Part shown: positions 32,719 through 42,754 of the stretch, one piece after another
Position numbering within the stretch: the stretch's first letter is position 1
Layout: the number at the start of each line of letters is the position of its first letter
Source of the DNA: Pseudorhodoplanes sinuspersici
GTDB taxonomy: Bacteria; Pseudomonadota; Alphaproteobacteria; Rhizobiales; Xanthobacteraceae
Direction: 5' to 3'
DNA: 64,000 bases
Assembly (NCBI RefSeq): GCF_002119765.1
Contig: NZ_CP021112.1
Span: 3,218,501-3,282,500, forward strand
Position numbers and translations under genes: made by a program
The notes under the pieces: model-generated
Told to the model about the DNA's origin: nothing
The model's input: only the letters and a program-made list of their open reading frames with translations
The model's database searches: none

Positions 32719-33699
32719 ATGTCTTTGCAGCTTCGGGTCTGCCGTCGCATTGCATTTGTTGCGATCGGTTTTCTGATGTTCTCCACGATACAGTCTTACG
32801 CCGCTGATTATCCCAACCGTAATCCACGCATTATTGTCCCCTATCCGCCGGGCGGGGCGACCGACATCGTGGCGCGACTGTTCGGTGACTGGTTGTCGAA
32901 GCGGCTCGGCCAGCAATTCATCATCGAAAACCGTCCGGGCGGCGGCAACAATATCGGCACCGAAGCGGCGCTCAAATCGCCGCCCGACGGCTATACTTTC
33001 GTGCTCACCAATCCGGCCAATACGGTCAATGCATCGCTCTACAAGAAACTGAATTTCAATTTTATTCGCGACACCGATCCGGTCGTCGGCTTCATCCGCG
33101 TACCGAATGTGATGGAGGTGCATCCGTCGGTTCCGGCAAAGACGGTCGCCGAATTCATTGCTTACGTGAAAGCCAATCCAGGCAAGGTCAACATGGCCTC
33201 ATCCGGCAACGGCACATCGATCCATTTGTCGGGCATGTTGTTCATGTCGATGACCGGTGCGCAGATGACACATGTGCCATATCGCGGTTCCGCGCCGGCC
33301 CTGACCGATCTGCTCGCGGGCCAGGTGCATGTCATGTTCGACAATCTTCCGCCGTCGATGCAGCACATCAAGGCGGGCACGCTGCGTCCCCTCGGCGTGA
33401 CGACCGCAACGCGCTCAGCCGAATTGCCCGACCTGCCGACAGTCGCCGAAACCGTGCCGGGCTATGAAGCAAGTGCGTTCTTCGGGTTGAGCGTGCCAAA
33501 GGGAACGCCACGCGATATCATCGAGCTGATCAACAAAGAAGTGAATCTCGCGCTCAAGGATCCCGATATCCAGGCGAAGCTGAAAACACTGGGCGGTATT
33601 CCGATCCCCGGCGCGCCCGAAGATTTCGGAAAAATCGTAGCGTCCGAGACCAGCAAATGGGAAAAGGTGGTTCGGGACGCAAACCTCTCTGTTGAATGA
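32719..33699 (+). CDS. Bug/TctC-family solute-binding protein (4)
   Basis: 326 residues with a signal peptide ending near SYAADYP. Landmarks: YPNRNPRIIVPYPPGGATD, FIIENRPGGGNNIG, PDGYTFVLT. These form the two ligand loops typical of Bug receptors. It is followed by the dehydratase gene 30 bases later, suggesting a shared transcript and a sugar-acid or hydroxy-acid ligand. The leader holds a 16-base-period repeat and a hairpin. Confidence 0.91.
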   Translation: MSLQLRVCRRIAFVAIGFLMFSTIQSYAADYPNRNPRIIVPYPPGGATDIVARLFGDWLSKRLGQQFIIENRPGGGNNIGTEAALKSPPDGYTFVLTNPANTVNASLYKKLNFNFIRDTDPVVGFIRVPNVMEVHPSVPAKTVAEFIAYVKANPGKVNMASSGNGTSIHLSGMLFMSMTGAQMTHVPYRGSAPALTDLLAGQVHVMFDNLPPSMQHIKAGTLRPLGVTTATRSAELPDLPTVAETVPGYEASAFFGLSVPKGTPRDIIELINKEVNLALKDPDIQAKLKTLGGIPIPGAPEDFGKIVASETSKWEKVVRDANLSVE

Positions 33700-33729
33700 C
33701 CTTGGCAATGATATCCATTTCGGGCGCGC

Positions 33730-35457
33730 ATGACCGATCGTAAGCGACCCGAGCAGCTTCGCAGCCACCGGTGGCTCGGCGTCAACGACCTGCGCTCGTT
33801 TGGGCACAGGTCGCGCCTGCGTCAATTCGGCTATGACAAGCCGGATTGGGATGGCAAGCCGGTCATCGGCATCATCAATACGTGGAGCGATCTCAACGCC
33901 TGTCACGCGCATCTGCGCTCGCGCGCAGAAGACGTAAAACGCGGCGTGTGGCAGGCGGGCGGTTTCCCGGTCGAATTGCCGGCGATGTCGCTGTCCGAGC
34001 CCTTCATCAAGCCGACGACGATGCTCTATCGCAATTTCCTGGCGATGGAGACGGAGGAATTGCTGCGCTCGCACCCGATCGACGGCGCCGTGCTGCTCGG
34101 TGGTTGCGACAAGACAACGCCAGCCTTGATCATGGGTGCGATCTCGATGGGCATTCCCGCCATCTACGTTCCGGCGGGGCCGATGCTGCGCGGCAACTGG
34201 GCGGGGCGTAGGCTCGGTTCGGGCTCGGACGTCTGGAAATACTGGGACGAGAAGCGCGCCGGCAATATCTCGGACGCTGATTGGAACGAGATGGAAGGCG
34301 GCATCGCGCGTTCGTTCGGCACTTGCATGGTGATGGGCACGGCCGCAACGATGATGGCGATTGCGGAAGCGATGGGGCTTTCCCTGCCGGGAGCCTCATC
34401 GATCCCCGCCGCTGACTCCAGCCATCCGCGCATGTGTTCGAATGCCGGCCGGCGCATCGTTGATATGGTGTGGGACGACCTGACGCCGGACAAAATTCTG
34501 AGCGCGGCCGCATTCGACAACGCCATTCGCGTTCATATGGCGCTCGGTGGTTCGACCAATGCGATCGTGCATGTGATTGCGATGGCGCGGCGGGCCGGAA
34601 TCACGCTCGACATGGATCGTTTCGACGAGATTTCCCGTCAAGTGCCGGTGATCGCCAATATCACGCCGTCAGGCAATTACCTGATGGAGGATTTCTATTA
34701 CGCCGGCGGTATTCGCGCGTTGATGACGGAATTGCGTGATCTGCTCGACCTGTCCTGCATGACCGTGACCGGCAAGACCGTCGGTGAAAATATTTCCGGC
34801 AGCAAGGTGCATCTGCCGGATGTGATCCACTCGCTGGCCGATCCGATCTATGCCGGCGGTGCGACCGCAGTGTTGAAGGGCAATCTCGCGCCACGCGGCT
34901 GCGTGATGAAGCCATCTGCCGCGGAGCAGCGGCTGTGCCAGCATCGCGGCAAGGTCATCGCCTTCGACGATTACAATCACATGGCACGGGAGATTGAGCG
35001 AGACGACCTCGATGTCACGCCCGATCATATCCTTGTGCTGAAGAATGCCGGGCCGCAAGGCGGGCCGGGTATGCCGGAATGGGGCATGTTGCCGATCCCG
35101 AAGAAACTGGTGAAAGCCGGCGTGCGCGACATGCTGCGCATTTCTGACGCGCGCATGAGCGGCACGAGCTACGGCGCCTGCATCCTGCACGTCGCGCCGG
35201 AAAGCTTCATTGGCGGACCGCTGGCCTTTGTGCAGACCGGTGACGAGATCGAGGTGGACGTCGCCAACCGGCGCATCCACCTGCATGTCAGCGATGAGGA
35301 GTTAGCGCGCCGCCGTGCGGCCTGGACGCCGCCAAAGCCGCATTACCAGCGCGGCTATGGCGCGATGTTCGCGCAGCATATCGGACAGGCCGACGACGGC
35401 TGCGATTTCGATTTCCTGCAGGCCGGCGCAGCGACGCCGGAGCCGGAAATCCACTGA
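33730..35457 (+). CDS. IlvD/Edd-family sugar-acid dehydratase (L-arabonate dehydratase-like)
   Basis: 575 residues. This iron-sulfur, metal-dependent dehydratase would convert an aldonate or 2,3-dihydroxy acid to a 2-keto-3-deoxy acid. Cluster cysteines are seen in NTWSDLNACH, GGCDKTTPA and FGTCMVMGTAATMMA. Other landmarks: LPGASSIPA, ALGGSTNAIVH, and MSGTSYGACILH with the conserved serine. The LNACH and FGTCMVMG forms favour the pentonate dehydratase clade over IlvD or Edd. The product type would suit an HpcH/HpaI aldolase such as that at 3786, though they are 30 kb apart. Confidence 0.87.
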   Translation: MTDRKRPEQLRSHRWLGVNDLRSFGHRSRLRQFGYDKPDWDGKPVIGIINTWSDLNACHAHLRSRAEDVKRGVWQAGGFPVELPAMSLSEPFIKPTTMLYRNFLAMETEELLRSHPIDGAVLLGGCDKTTPALIMGAISMGIPAIYVPAGPMLRGNWAGRRLGSGSDVWKYWDEKRAGNISDADWNEMEGGIARSFGTCMVMGTAATMMAIAEAMGLSLPGASSIPAADSSHPRMCSNAGRRIVDMVWDDLTPDKILSAAAFDNAIRVHMALGGSTNAIVHVIAMARRAGITLDMDRFDEISRQVPVIANITPSGNYLMEDFYYAGGIRALMTELRDLLDLSCMTVTGKTVGENISGSKVHLPDVIHSLADPIYAGGATAVLKGNLAPRGCVMKPSAAEQRLCQHRGKVIAFDDYNHMAREIERDDLDVTPDHILVLKNAGPQGGPGMPEWGMLPIPKKLVKAGVRDMLRISDARMSGTSYGACILHVAPESFIGGPLAFVQTGDEIEVDVANRRIHLHVSDEELARRRAAWTPPKPHYQRGYGAMFAQHIGQADDGCDFDFLQAGAATPEPEIH

Positions 35458-35470
35458 CGCCTGGAAACGA

Positions 35471-36643
35471 TTATAGCGTCGCGTGGATCGCCTCGGCGTA
35501 CCACGCCAGCGCAAGTTTTGACGGTGCATTCGAATTGTCGTCGACGCCGAGGCGCAGGCGATAGAATTCCAGTGCGCTCCGCGCCGTCTTCACCTTCAGC
35601 CGCTCAAAATGAATCAACGTTTCGTCGAGGTCCATCGCCGACATGCAGCGGCCGGCCGATTTCATCAGCAGCATCGAGCGGACCGTCGCGCGGCAGCATT
35701 GTGCGGCCTTGCCGAGGATCAGGATCAGATCGGGAGATTTGTCGAGCAGGGCTCGCTCTACGAGTTCGATCGGGAAGTCCCCGAGTGCTGCGAAGGCAAT
35801 GGCGACACGCTCGAAATCCTGCGCGTTGGCGAAGGCGTGAAGATCGGCCTCGCTGAACTGGCCGGTGCGGCGAAGCCGCTTGATGCGCGCGCGCGCCTTG
35901 GCATGGTCGCGCGAGGAATTTCGCACATCGACACTGATGTCGGCAGCGATCCCCGAAACGGTCTCTCTGACAGCATCCGCGAGCGTCGGATTGGAGGCAA
36001 TCAGTTTCGCCCGTACTTTTGCGGAGGCTGTTTCCAGAAGCTTCAGGAAAAAGTCGCGTGGAATATCGCGGCGGGCACCGATATAGCGGGCCAGCCCTTC
36101 GTCGTTGGCGGCTTTGCCGACCAGTTTGCCGAACCCTTTGTGGGAGATGCGCGCACCGGCATTCTTCACCACCAGCCGCACAACGCGATCGTTGCCGCGC
36201 TCGATGAGCGCGTCGGTAACTGGCTCGCTCAGGCTCTGGCGCTGGGTGATGGCCTCGATATGGCCTTGGCTCTTGGTATTGACATTGTCGATGAGATCTT
36301 TGTCGGTGAGCTGGGACGAATTGGTCAGCACTGGCCCGGCAACGGCAACGGAATCGTCGAAAGCCAGCGAGCGCAGGACTTTCGGCGGAGAGTCGGTGCA
36401 GCGGGCGAGACGGCGCGACAATTGTGCGCGCGCATTCACTTCGATGGTGGCGATCAGGGCCGACAAGACGTCGTCGAACAGGTCGATCACGCCTTGTGAA
36501 TGATGACCCGTCCCGGCAATGAAAAGGTCAGTAATCCGCGTTAGGGCGTTCAGGCGTTTATCCGGGGTACCCGCGGCAATCGCGGATTCCAGTTCCTCAA
36601 TCAGAGAAGCGCTATCCTGCATCATCGTTGTGTCTACTTGCAT
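35471..36643 (-). CDS. DUF2336 domain protein
   Basis: 390 residues of all-helical repeats, resembling HEAT-like arrays (LSRRLARCTDSPPKVLRSLAFDDSVAVAGPVLTN is the diagnostic region). Motifs such as TLADAVRETVSGIA are typical of DUF2336. No enzyme motif, signal peptide or membrane segment. The family is widespread in Alphaproteobacteria and the function is unknown; a scaffold or regulatory role is likely. It is convergent to the dehydratase gene and divergent from the MBL gene. Confidence 0.85.
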   Translation of the reverse strand: MQVDTTMMQDSASLIEELESAIAAGTPDKRLNALTRITDLFIAGTGHHSQGVIDLFDDVLSALIATIEVNARAQLSRRLARCTDSPPKVLRSLAFDDSVAVAGPVLTNSSQLTDKDLIDNVNTKSQGHIEAITQRQSLSEPVTDALIERGNDRVVRLVVKNAGARISHKGFGKLVGKAANDEGLARYIGARRDIPRDFFLKLLETASAKVRAKLIASNPTLADAVRETVSGIAADISVDVRNSSRDHAKARARIKRLRRTGQFSEADLHAFANAQDFERVAIAFAALGDFPIELVERALLDKSPDLILILGKAAQCCRATVRSMLLMKSAGRCMSAMDLDETLIHFERLKVKTARSALEFYRLRLGVDDNSNAPSKLALAWYAEAIHATL

Positions 36644-36760
36644 TTGCTCGAAAAACGCGGCAACCCGCTGTCATTTAAGTTCAATAAGCGAAATAATTGA
36701 ATGCTTTTGGCTTCAAATGTTTCGTGTGTGATTAAAATCTGAACGGATCTGGAAAGTTCA

Positions 36761-37678
36761 ATGAACGACGACATTCCCTTCGACAAAAGCTTCGATCTTG
36801 AGCCGGGAGTCCTGAAGGATATTGCCCCGAAAGTGCGTGCCTTGTGCGCCGGCAATGCCGGGCCATTCACGTTCAAGGGAACGGTCAGCTACATCGTCGG
36901 GCGCGGAAATGTCGCGATTATCGATCCGGGTCCGGACGATCCGGTTCACATCGGCGCGCTGCTGAAGGCCGTACGCGACGAGACCGTCACCCACATCATC
37001 CTCACGCATACGCATCGCGACCATTCCCCTGCCGCAGCCGCAATCCGGGCGGCAACCGGCGCCAAAACCTATGGCGAAGGACCACATCGCGCGTCACGGC
37101 CGCTGCATATCGGCGAGATCAACCCGCTCGATGCGGCCGGCGATACGGACTTCCACCCCGACCACAAGTTGGCGGATGGGGAAATCATCGAGGGCGAGGG
37201 CTGGACACTGGAGGCGGTCACCACGCCCGGCCATTGTGCCAACCACATGGCTTATGCGCTGAAGGAAACCAATGCGTTGTTTTCCGGCGATCACGTCATG
37301 GGCTGGTCGACGTCCATTGTCGCGCCGCCGGACGGTGCGATGAGCGACTATATGGCTTCGCTCTATAAACTCGCCAAGCGGAGCGAAGAAGTCTACTTTC
37401 CCGGGCATGGCAACATGATCCGCGAAGCGCCGCGCTTTGTGCAAAGCTACATCCGCCACCGTCTGGGACGGGAGGAATCGATCCTGCATCGGCTTGGAAA
37501 GGGTGCGACGGATATCCCGACGCTGGTGCGCGCAATCTATATCGGCATCGATCCGCGATTGATCGGAGCTGCGGGACTATCCGTACTGGCGCATCTTGAG
37601 GATCTTGTTGCGCGCGGTGTGGTGCAGACAGAAGGCGTGCCGTCGATCGCCGGTGTCTACCGTTTGGCAGGCGTCTGA
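36761..37678 (+). CDS. Metallo-beta-lactamase-fold hydrolase (LACTB2/GloB-like)
   Basis: 305 residues. The zinc motif HxHxDH appears as ILTHTHRDHSPAA (about residue 85). Further ligands are GHCANHMAY and the aspartate in FSGDHVMGWST, with a late PGHG (YFPGHGNMI). The C-terminal region (about 225-300) is a winged-helix-like extension found in LACTB2-type proteins. It would hydrolyse a thioester, ester or RNA. Its last 22 bases overlap the convergent DUF1499 gene on the opposite strand. Confidence 0.86.
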   Translation: MNDDIPFDKSFDLEPGVLKDIAPKVRALCAGNAGPFTFKGTVSYIVGRGNVAIIDPGPDDPVHIGALLKAVRDETVTHIILTHTHRDHSPAAAAIRAATGAKTYGEGPHRASRPLHIGEINPLDAAGDTDFHPDHKLADGEIIEGEGWTLEAVTTPGHCANHMAYALKETNALFSGDHVMGWSTSIVAPPDGAMSDYMASLYKLAKRSEEVYFPGHGNMIREAPRFVQSYIRHRLGREESILHRLGKGATDIPTLVRAIYIGIDPRLIGAAGLSVLAHLEDLVARGVVQTEGVPSIAGVYRLAGV

Positions 37679-38529
37679 GCCTGTTGTCCCTTGGTGGCCT
37701 TGGTCGGGAGCGGTGCTTTCTTCGGTATTGGCCGGCGCCGCTCTTCACGCTCCAGCGCCACGTTGATATTCTCTTCGAGATTATCGAGGAACGTGCTGAT
37801 CCGCGAGGCATTGCTGCCGATGTCATGGAAGCCGTAGCGAGACGATGAACGCACATCGACGCGTGCTTCCTCGTCATTGCCGCGGATACGGATGACCACG
37901 TCATCGCGGAAGCCCATGATCGGCGTGCGGGCCACCGCCTCGATTCGGCCCTCACGCTGATTGGGCCGGGGCTCACGCGAATCGATCACCAGCCAGCGCC
38001 GCTTGTTCACCAGCGCGAGGGCGTGGTCATAGGCGATTTTCGGCGACACGCTCAGTTCGAGCGGTACGATGTCCGGATAGGCCTCCCGCTGCTGCTCGGC
38101 GGCATAGAGGCCGGCATATTGCACAGGATTGGTGGTGCGTGAGCGCAGCCGCCGGATGGCGTCAAACGCAGGCGGGTCCAGCACATCGGTGGTGATATCG
38201 GCGATGGCCGGCAGCTTATAGGCCTTGTAGCCAAGGTAGACGGGGTAGGCGAGCAAAGCGCCGCCGATCAGGATGGCGAGCACCGCATAGCCGAGCCCGC
38301 GCAGGCCCTGGCGCCAGATCGTCACGAACGACATCAGCGCCAGCAGCATGCCAACCGCCGCGACGGCGAGGGCGCCGCCAAAGGTCACAAGACCGGGAAC
38401 GACTTCGATGATTCCGGACCGGACGATGATGATCGCCAGCAGCGCCGCCACGATCGCGAACAGCGCGAACCGGCGCGACCAGATCGCGAGCTTCGAATAG
38501 GGTTCATCCGGGAGGCGGCGGCGAGCCAT
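37657..38529 (-). CDS. DUF1499 membrane protein
   Basis: 290 residues with three N-terminal hydrophobic segments (about 17-40, 45-70, 75-100) and a soluble DUF1499 domain (about 160-260; RSSSRYGFHDIGSNASRISTFL is diagnostic). The C-terminal tail is Lys/Pro-rich. Function unknown; related proteins are common in Alphaproteobacteria. It lies downstream of the M48 peptidase gene in the same direction, 28 bases away. The final 22 bases overlap the convergent MBL gene, so transcripts would be complementary there. Confidence 0.84.
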   Translation of the reverse strand: MARRRLPDEPYSKLAIWSRRFALFAIVAALLAIIIVRSGIIEVVPGLVTFGGALAVAAVGMLLALMSFVTIWRQGLRGLGYAVLAILIGGALLAYPVYLGYKAYKLPAIADITTDVLDPPAFDAIRRLRSRTTNPVQYAGLYAAEQQREAYPDIVPLELSVSPKIAYDHALALVNKRRWLVIDSREPRPNQREGRIEAVARTPIMGFRDDVVIRIRGNDEEARVDVRSSSRYGFHDIGSNASRISTFLDNLEENINVALEREERRRPIPKKAPLPTKATKGQQAQTPAKR

Positions 38530-38557
38530 CGTCTTGTCCTGCGGGTTCTTGTGAGTG

Positions 38558-39682
38558 TCAGCGATAACCCGCGCAGATGCGTTTCAAGGCCGCCCATTCG
38601 GCCGCGTCAAGTAATGTTGCGCCACCTTTTTGCGGCGGCGCCATGGCGTTGATCCGCGCTACGCGGTCCTGTGTGGCCGGGTGATCGAGGAAAATCGAGC
38701 CTTTTCCGTTTGTTCCGGCGATCCGGGCGAGAAATCCACCGAGCGCGCGGGCATCGGCACCGAGGGACAGCATGGTCTTGACCGCATAATCGTCGGCGGC
38801 GGCCTCCTTGTCCCGGGAATAGGCCGATTTGAGCAGCGATTCGGCTGCGATGACCACGGCGCCACCCCCGACAAAGTCTCCCAGCAGCATGCCGAAGATC
38901 AGCGACAGGCCGGTCGTCTGCAGAATGGCGCGGGTACCGTCCCGATGTGCCACATGGCCGAGCTCGTGGGCGATGACGCCGGCCACCTCGTCGACATTGC
39001 GGGCCTGGTCGATCAGTCCCCGGAACACATAGATATGGCCGCCGGGCAGGGCGATGGCATTGGCCTCGTCCCGGCGGATCACGGCTGCCTGTAGGGGGAT
39101 CCTGATGCCGGCGGCGGTCCGCAGCCGGTCCATCAGCTTTTCAAAAGCGGCTTCTCCGGCTTTTTCGACACTGGCGCCCCCACATTCGAAGGGCCGGCCC
39201 TCCGGGCCCTTGTCGAGCATCGCCCGGACCTGGGTGTCGGCAGCAGCTCCGAGCCGCCGTTCGATCCCCTGGGGAACAATCGGAGCAAGCCGGTCGGCAA
39301 TCGCCGGAACGCCATAGGCGCCAACGAGGAGCAGCGAAATCGCGGCAAGAAAGCTCCATGCAATCACTTGCCGCCGCTGGGCGCGGGCGTTGGCGCCGGT
39401 GCGGTCGATATCCGGACAGGCGAGATCGATTTGGTGGGCGACATCCTGATCGGTGACTTCGAGACGCGCGAGGCTCGATGTGCCGCGCAAACCGATGCGG
39501 AAGATATGCTCCGGTGCGGACATGTGTTTCATCCGCGGATAGGACCATTCGTCGACGACTGCGCCATCGGCGCTGCGGATGATGACCGCTTCGGCCGCAA
39601 GCGCGATCGTCACATGGTGACGGGCTGACGTGACACCATCGTAATAGACGGCTGGGCAGGAGCGTGGTGCGGTGCCGGTCAT
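38558..39682 (-). CDS. M48-family membrane-anchored metallopeptidase
   Basis: 374 residues. The zinc motif HExxH is GVIAHELGHVAHRDGT (about residue 240); the third ligand region is SRDKEAAADDYAV. One membrane segment sits at about 112-130 (VIAWSFLAAISLLLVGAYG), preceded by a cytoplasmic domain of about 100 residues. The domain order resembles Oma1/BepA-like quality-control proteases. The substrate is probably a membrane or periplasmic protein. It starts 4 bases inside the DUF898 gene end (ATGA-type overlap), so these are coupled. Confidence 0.87.
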   Translation of the reverse strand: MTGTAPRSCPAVYYDGVTSARHHVTIALAAEAVIIRSADGAVVDEWSYPRMKHMSAPEHIFRIGLRGTSSLARLEVTDQDVAHQIDLACPDIDRTGANARAQRRQVIAWSFLAAISLLLVGAYGVPAIADRLAPIVPQGIERRLGAAADTQVRAMLDKGPEGRPFECGGASVEKAGEAAFEKLMDRLRTAAGIRIPLQAAVIRRDEANAIALPGGHIYVFRGLIDQARNVDEVAGVIAHELGHVAHRDGTRAILQTTGLSLIFGMLLGDFVGGGAVVIAAESLLKSAYSRDKEAAADDYAVKTMLSLGADARALGGFLARIAGTNGKGSIFLDHPATQDRVARINAMAPPQKGGATLLDAAEWAALKRICAGYR

Positions 39683-40947
39683 ATGCCGCCCAAATTCAAA
39701 ATATCGGCGATGCCTTCGCCGAGCGGTGAACTCGCTTCACCCGCTGCCTGAACATGTGCCAGCCTTTCCGTGTTCGATAGTTCTGTCGATTCCGCCGCGA
39801 GCCGCCAGACCGATAACGATACGACGGCTTGATACAGCGTCGACAGGCCAAGAGCGGTTACGACGTAGATGCCGACCATCATCAAGACAGAGATAATTTC
39901 GGCTATCTCTGACGATGCCGTGTGGGCGCTCAACCCGATCAGGAACAATGCAACGAAAATGCCGACGACGAGAAGTAGCGCAAAGAGCAGCACGTAGCCG
40001 ACGAAGCGAAGATAGGCGAAATACACGTCGCGCGTCCGCAAATGCGATACGGCCACGATCTCGCCGAAGCGCATGCCAGACACCCACCAGCGTGTCACGA
40101 TCGCATGAAAGACAGGCAGCAACAGCAGCGCCAGGATAAAACTCGCAACGATGGCGATAATGCCGAAGCCGACAGCATCCACGAATCCCGGGCTTGCGCG
40201 TTCCATGCGCCCCAGCACATCGCCGCCGCCGCGCATCGCGCCCGTGGCCGCGACCCAATCGACGAGCGCGAACGACGACAATGCGGCAAGGACCGGCGCC
40301 ATGACGAGCAGCCATAGCAGGAAGCCGCGAGCAAAGAGGCGCCAGCCCGAACCTTCGAATCGCCCTTGCAGATCGCCGTAATAGGTGTTGCGCATCTTGA
40401 AGCGCTCGAGTGCCGCGCGATTGAATGGATAGGCGAGGCCGAAGGTCATGATCGTCAGCGACCACCACCAGATCGCGCAGACGGCATAGCGGATGGCCGA
40501 GCCGGTCTGATGCAGCCGCAGACCACGAAACACGGTGCGGGTGAGACGATAGCGGCGGGCGAGATAGATACCGTATTGGCTGAGAAAAACGAGCAGCAGC
40601 ACTGCGAATCCGCTGAGCAGATTTCCAATAAGGCCAAGATCGAGCACGGTGATCAGGAAGACCGTATAAATCGGCAAAAGCAGCGCGATCGCGACCAGAA
40701 AGCCCTGCAGCAATTCGATCGCCGTGCCTGAATATTCCAGTGGCTCGCCGTCGATCGCGGTATGCGCCCACAGGAAGCGGCGGATATCGGTGGCGAGCCA
40801 GAAACGGTACAGCCCGAGGGTGACCATGAGCAGAAAGGCGCCGCGGACCAGAATGCGCCAATAATCCTTATCGGCGCCGATAAAGCGGATCGGCCGCGAT
40901 GGCGCGCCGCTGACCATGCCGGCAACGGCCGCCTCTGTCACCGACAT
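39679..40947 (-). CDS. DUF898 (YjgN-like) membrane protein
   Basis: 422 residues with about eight hydrophobic segments. The DUF898 signature is FIGADKDYWRILVRGAFLLMVTLGLYRFWLATDIRRFLW at the N-terminus, and the repeated 'YPFNRAALERFKMRNTYYGD' region is typical. Function unknown in all lineages. The stop overlaps the M48 gene start, giving a DUF898/M48/DUF1499 transcript. The acyl-CoA ligase gene ends 3 bases upstream and runs in the same direction, so it may be part of this transcript. Confidence 0.86.
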   Translation of the reverse strand: MSVTEAAVAGMVSGAPSRPIRFIGADKDYWRILVRGAFLLMVTLGLYRFWLATDIRRFLWAHTAIDGEPLEYSGTAIELLQGFLVAIALLLPIYTVFLITVLDLGLIGNLLSGFAVLLLVFLSQYGIYLARRYRLTRTVFRGLRLHQTGSAIRYAVCAIWWWSLTIMTFGLAYPFNRAALERFKMRNTYYGDLQGRFEGSGWRLFARGFLLWLLVMAPVLAALSSFALVDWVAATGAMRGGGDVLGRMERASPGFVDAVGFGIIAIVASFILALLLLPVFHAIVTRWWVSGMRFGEIVAVSHLRTRDVYFAYLRFVGYVLLFALLLVVGIFVALFLIGLSAHTASSEIAEIISVLMMVGIYVVTALGLSTLYQAVVSLSVWRLAAESTELSNTERLAHVQAAGEASSPLGEGIADILNLGGI

Positions 40948-40950
40948 GTT

Positions 40951-42591
40951 TCACTCCGCAGCGGTCGTTTCCGGCAAGATGTAGTCCTTGAAGCGTTCAC
41001 GCAATGCCGTTTTCTGAATTTTTCCGGTGGCGGTGTGAGGGATTTCATCGACAAAGGCAACGTCGTCGGGCAGCCACCACTTGGCGACCTTGCCGCGCAT
41101 GAAATTCAGGATTTCGGTCTTGCCGGCTGTCTCGCCTTTTTTCAGCACGACGATCAGGAGCGGCCGCTCGTCCCATTTTGGGTGACGAAGGCCGATGACA
41201 GCCGCTTCCGAAACCTTGGGATGGCCGACTGCAAGATTTTCCAGATCGATCGAGGAAATCCACTCGCCGCCGGACTTGATGATGTCTTTCGAGCGGTCGG
41301 TGATCTGCATATAGCCATTCCGGTCGATGGTCGCGACATCGCCGGTATCGAAGAAGCCTTCGTCGTCGAGAATGTCCTCATCATCCGCCTTGAAATACGA
41401 GCGGGCCACCGCCGGGCCGCGGACCTTCAGCCGGCCGAATGTCTTTCCGTCCCAGGGCTGCTTGCGTCCAAGATCGTCGGTAATCTTCATCTCGACGCCG
41501 AACGGTGAATGACCCTGCTTGATCTTGATATCGAGCAAGGCGTCGCCGCCCAGATCCGCATATTCAGGCTTGATCGTGCAGAGCGAGCCGAGCGGCGACA
41601 TTTCAGTCATGCCCCAGGCGTGAATGACTTCAACGTCATAATTCTTCTCGAATTTCTCCGTCATTGCGCGCGGGCAGGCGGAACCACCAATGATCACGCG
41701 CTTCAGATATGGCAGTTTGGCGTTGGTTGCTTCGAGATGCTGCAACAGCATCAGCCAGATCGTGGGCACCGCCGCCGTGAAGGTGACGCGATAATCATCA
41801 AGCATCTGGTAGATCGATGCGCCATCCATCTTGTGCCCCGGCATGATCAGCGTGGCGCCATTCATCGGTGCAGTCAGTGCGATGCCCCAGCAATTGGCGT
41901 GAAACATCGGCACCACCGGCATTACCACGTCGCGCGAACTGATTCCCATCGCATCGCCGGCGGTCGCGATCATCGAGTGCAAAACATTCGAGCGGTGAGA
42001 ATAAAGAACGCCTTTGGGGTGGCCGGTGGTGCCGGAGGTGTAGCACATGCCGGCCGCGGTATTTTCATCGAACGTCTTCCATGCGAAATCGCCATCGGAT
42101 TCTGCAATCCAGGCTTCATAGGAGACGGCATTCTTCAATGACGTTTCGGGCATGTGCGCCGGGTCGGTCAGAACGATATAGCGTTCGACTGTCGGCAATC
42201 GAGCGGCGAGCTTTTCAAGCAGCGGCACAAACGTCAGGTCCGTCATGACCACACGGTCTTCGGCGTGATTGATGATCCAGACAATCTGATCGGGAAACAG
42301 GCGCGGATTGATCGTGTGATAGACCGCGCCGATGCCCATGATTCCGTACCAGGCTTCGAAATGGCGCCATGTATTCCAGGCCAAGGTTGCGACGCGGTCG
42401 CCGAGTTGCGCACCGTCGCGTTCAAGCCGCTGCGAGACCTTGAGTGCACGGTGTCGCGCTTCGCTGTAGGTCGTTTTGTGGATCGGGCCCTCGATCGAAC
42501 GCGAAATAATGAGGCGCTCGGCATGCATCGTCGCGGCATGATCGAGGATGCGGTGGCAGAGCAGGGGCCAGTCTTGCATCAGACCGCGCAT
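40951..42591 (-). CDS. Acyl-CoA synthetase (long-chain / 3-methylmercaptopropionate-CoA ligase-like)
   Basis: 546 residues, adenylate-forming enzyme. The AMP-binding motif is [19 protein letters not shown] (about residue 180); later come [10 protein letters not shown] and the A8 region [14 protein letters not shown], with the catalytic lysine in [10 protein letters not shown] near the C-terminus. Sequence style matches DmdB-type ligases, but the substrate could be another short or medium acid. I start at 42591 because AGGGAG lies 7 bases before that ATG. The ATG at 42609 gives six more residues and a weaker site. Confidence 0.88.
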   Translation of the reverse strand: MRGLMQDWPLLCHRILDHAATMHAERLIISRSIEGPIHKTTYSEARHRALKVSQRLERDGAQLGDRVATLAWNTWRHFEAWYGIMGIGAVYHTINPRLFPDQIVWIINHAEDRVVMTDLTFVPLLEKLAARLPTVERYIVLTDPAHMPETSLKNAVSYEAWIAESDGDFAWKTFDENTAAGMCYTSGTTGHPKGVLYSHRSNVLHSMIATAGDAMGISSRDVVMPVVPMFHANCWGIALTAPMNGATLIMPGHKMDGASIYQMLDDYRVTFTAAVPTIWLMLLQHLEATNAKLPYLKRVIIGGSACPRAMTEKFEKNYDVEVIHAWGMTEMSPLGSLCTIKPEYADLGGDALLDIKIKQGHSPFGVEMKITDDLGRKQPWDGKTFGRLKVRGPAVARSYFKADDEDILDDEGFFDTGDVATIDRNGYMQITDRSKDIIKSGGEWISSIDLENLAVGHPKVSEAAVIGLRHPKWDERPLLIVVLKKGETAGKTEILNFMRGKVAKWWLPDDVAFVDEIPHTATGKIQKTALRERFKDYILPETTAAE

Positions 42592-42634
42592 GGAGATCTC
42601 CCTAGACATTTTGTTTTTGTCCTTGGAGAGAGAC

Positions 42635-42740
42635 TAGAGCTTTTCCGGCGTTGATGGAATCAAAGCCGGGGCTCTAGCTTATTGTTTTGACGCGTTTTCT
42701 TCACGCGAACTGGTATCCACTTCGCTCGAAAACGCTCTAA
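42635..42740. repeat. CTAG-associated palindromic repeat, type 4
   Basis: CTAGAGC at the left end; CCGGCGTTGATGG and AAAGCCGGGGCTCTAG form the first stem; then ACGCGTTTTCTTCACGCGAA and ATCCACTTCGCTCGAAAACGCTCT complete the element. The second half is a commonly seen rhizobial intergenic sequence. It lies between the acyl-CoA ligase and sarcosine-oxidase-like genes. Confidence 0.7.
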
Positions 42741-42754
42741 AGGCGCGGAAGCGG

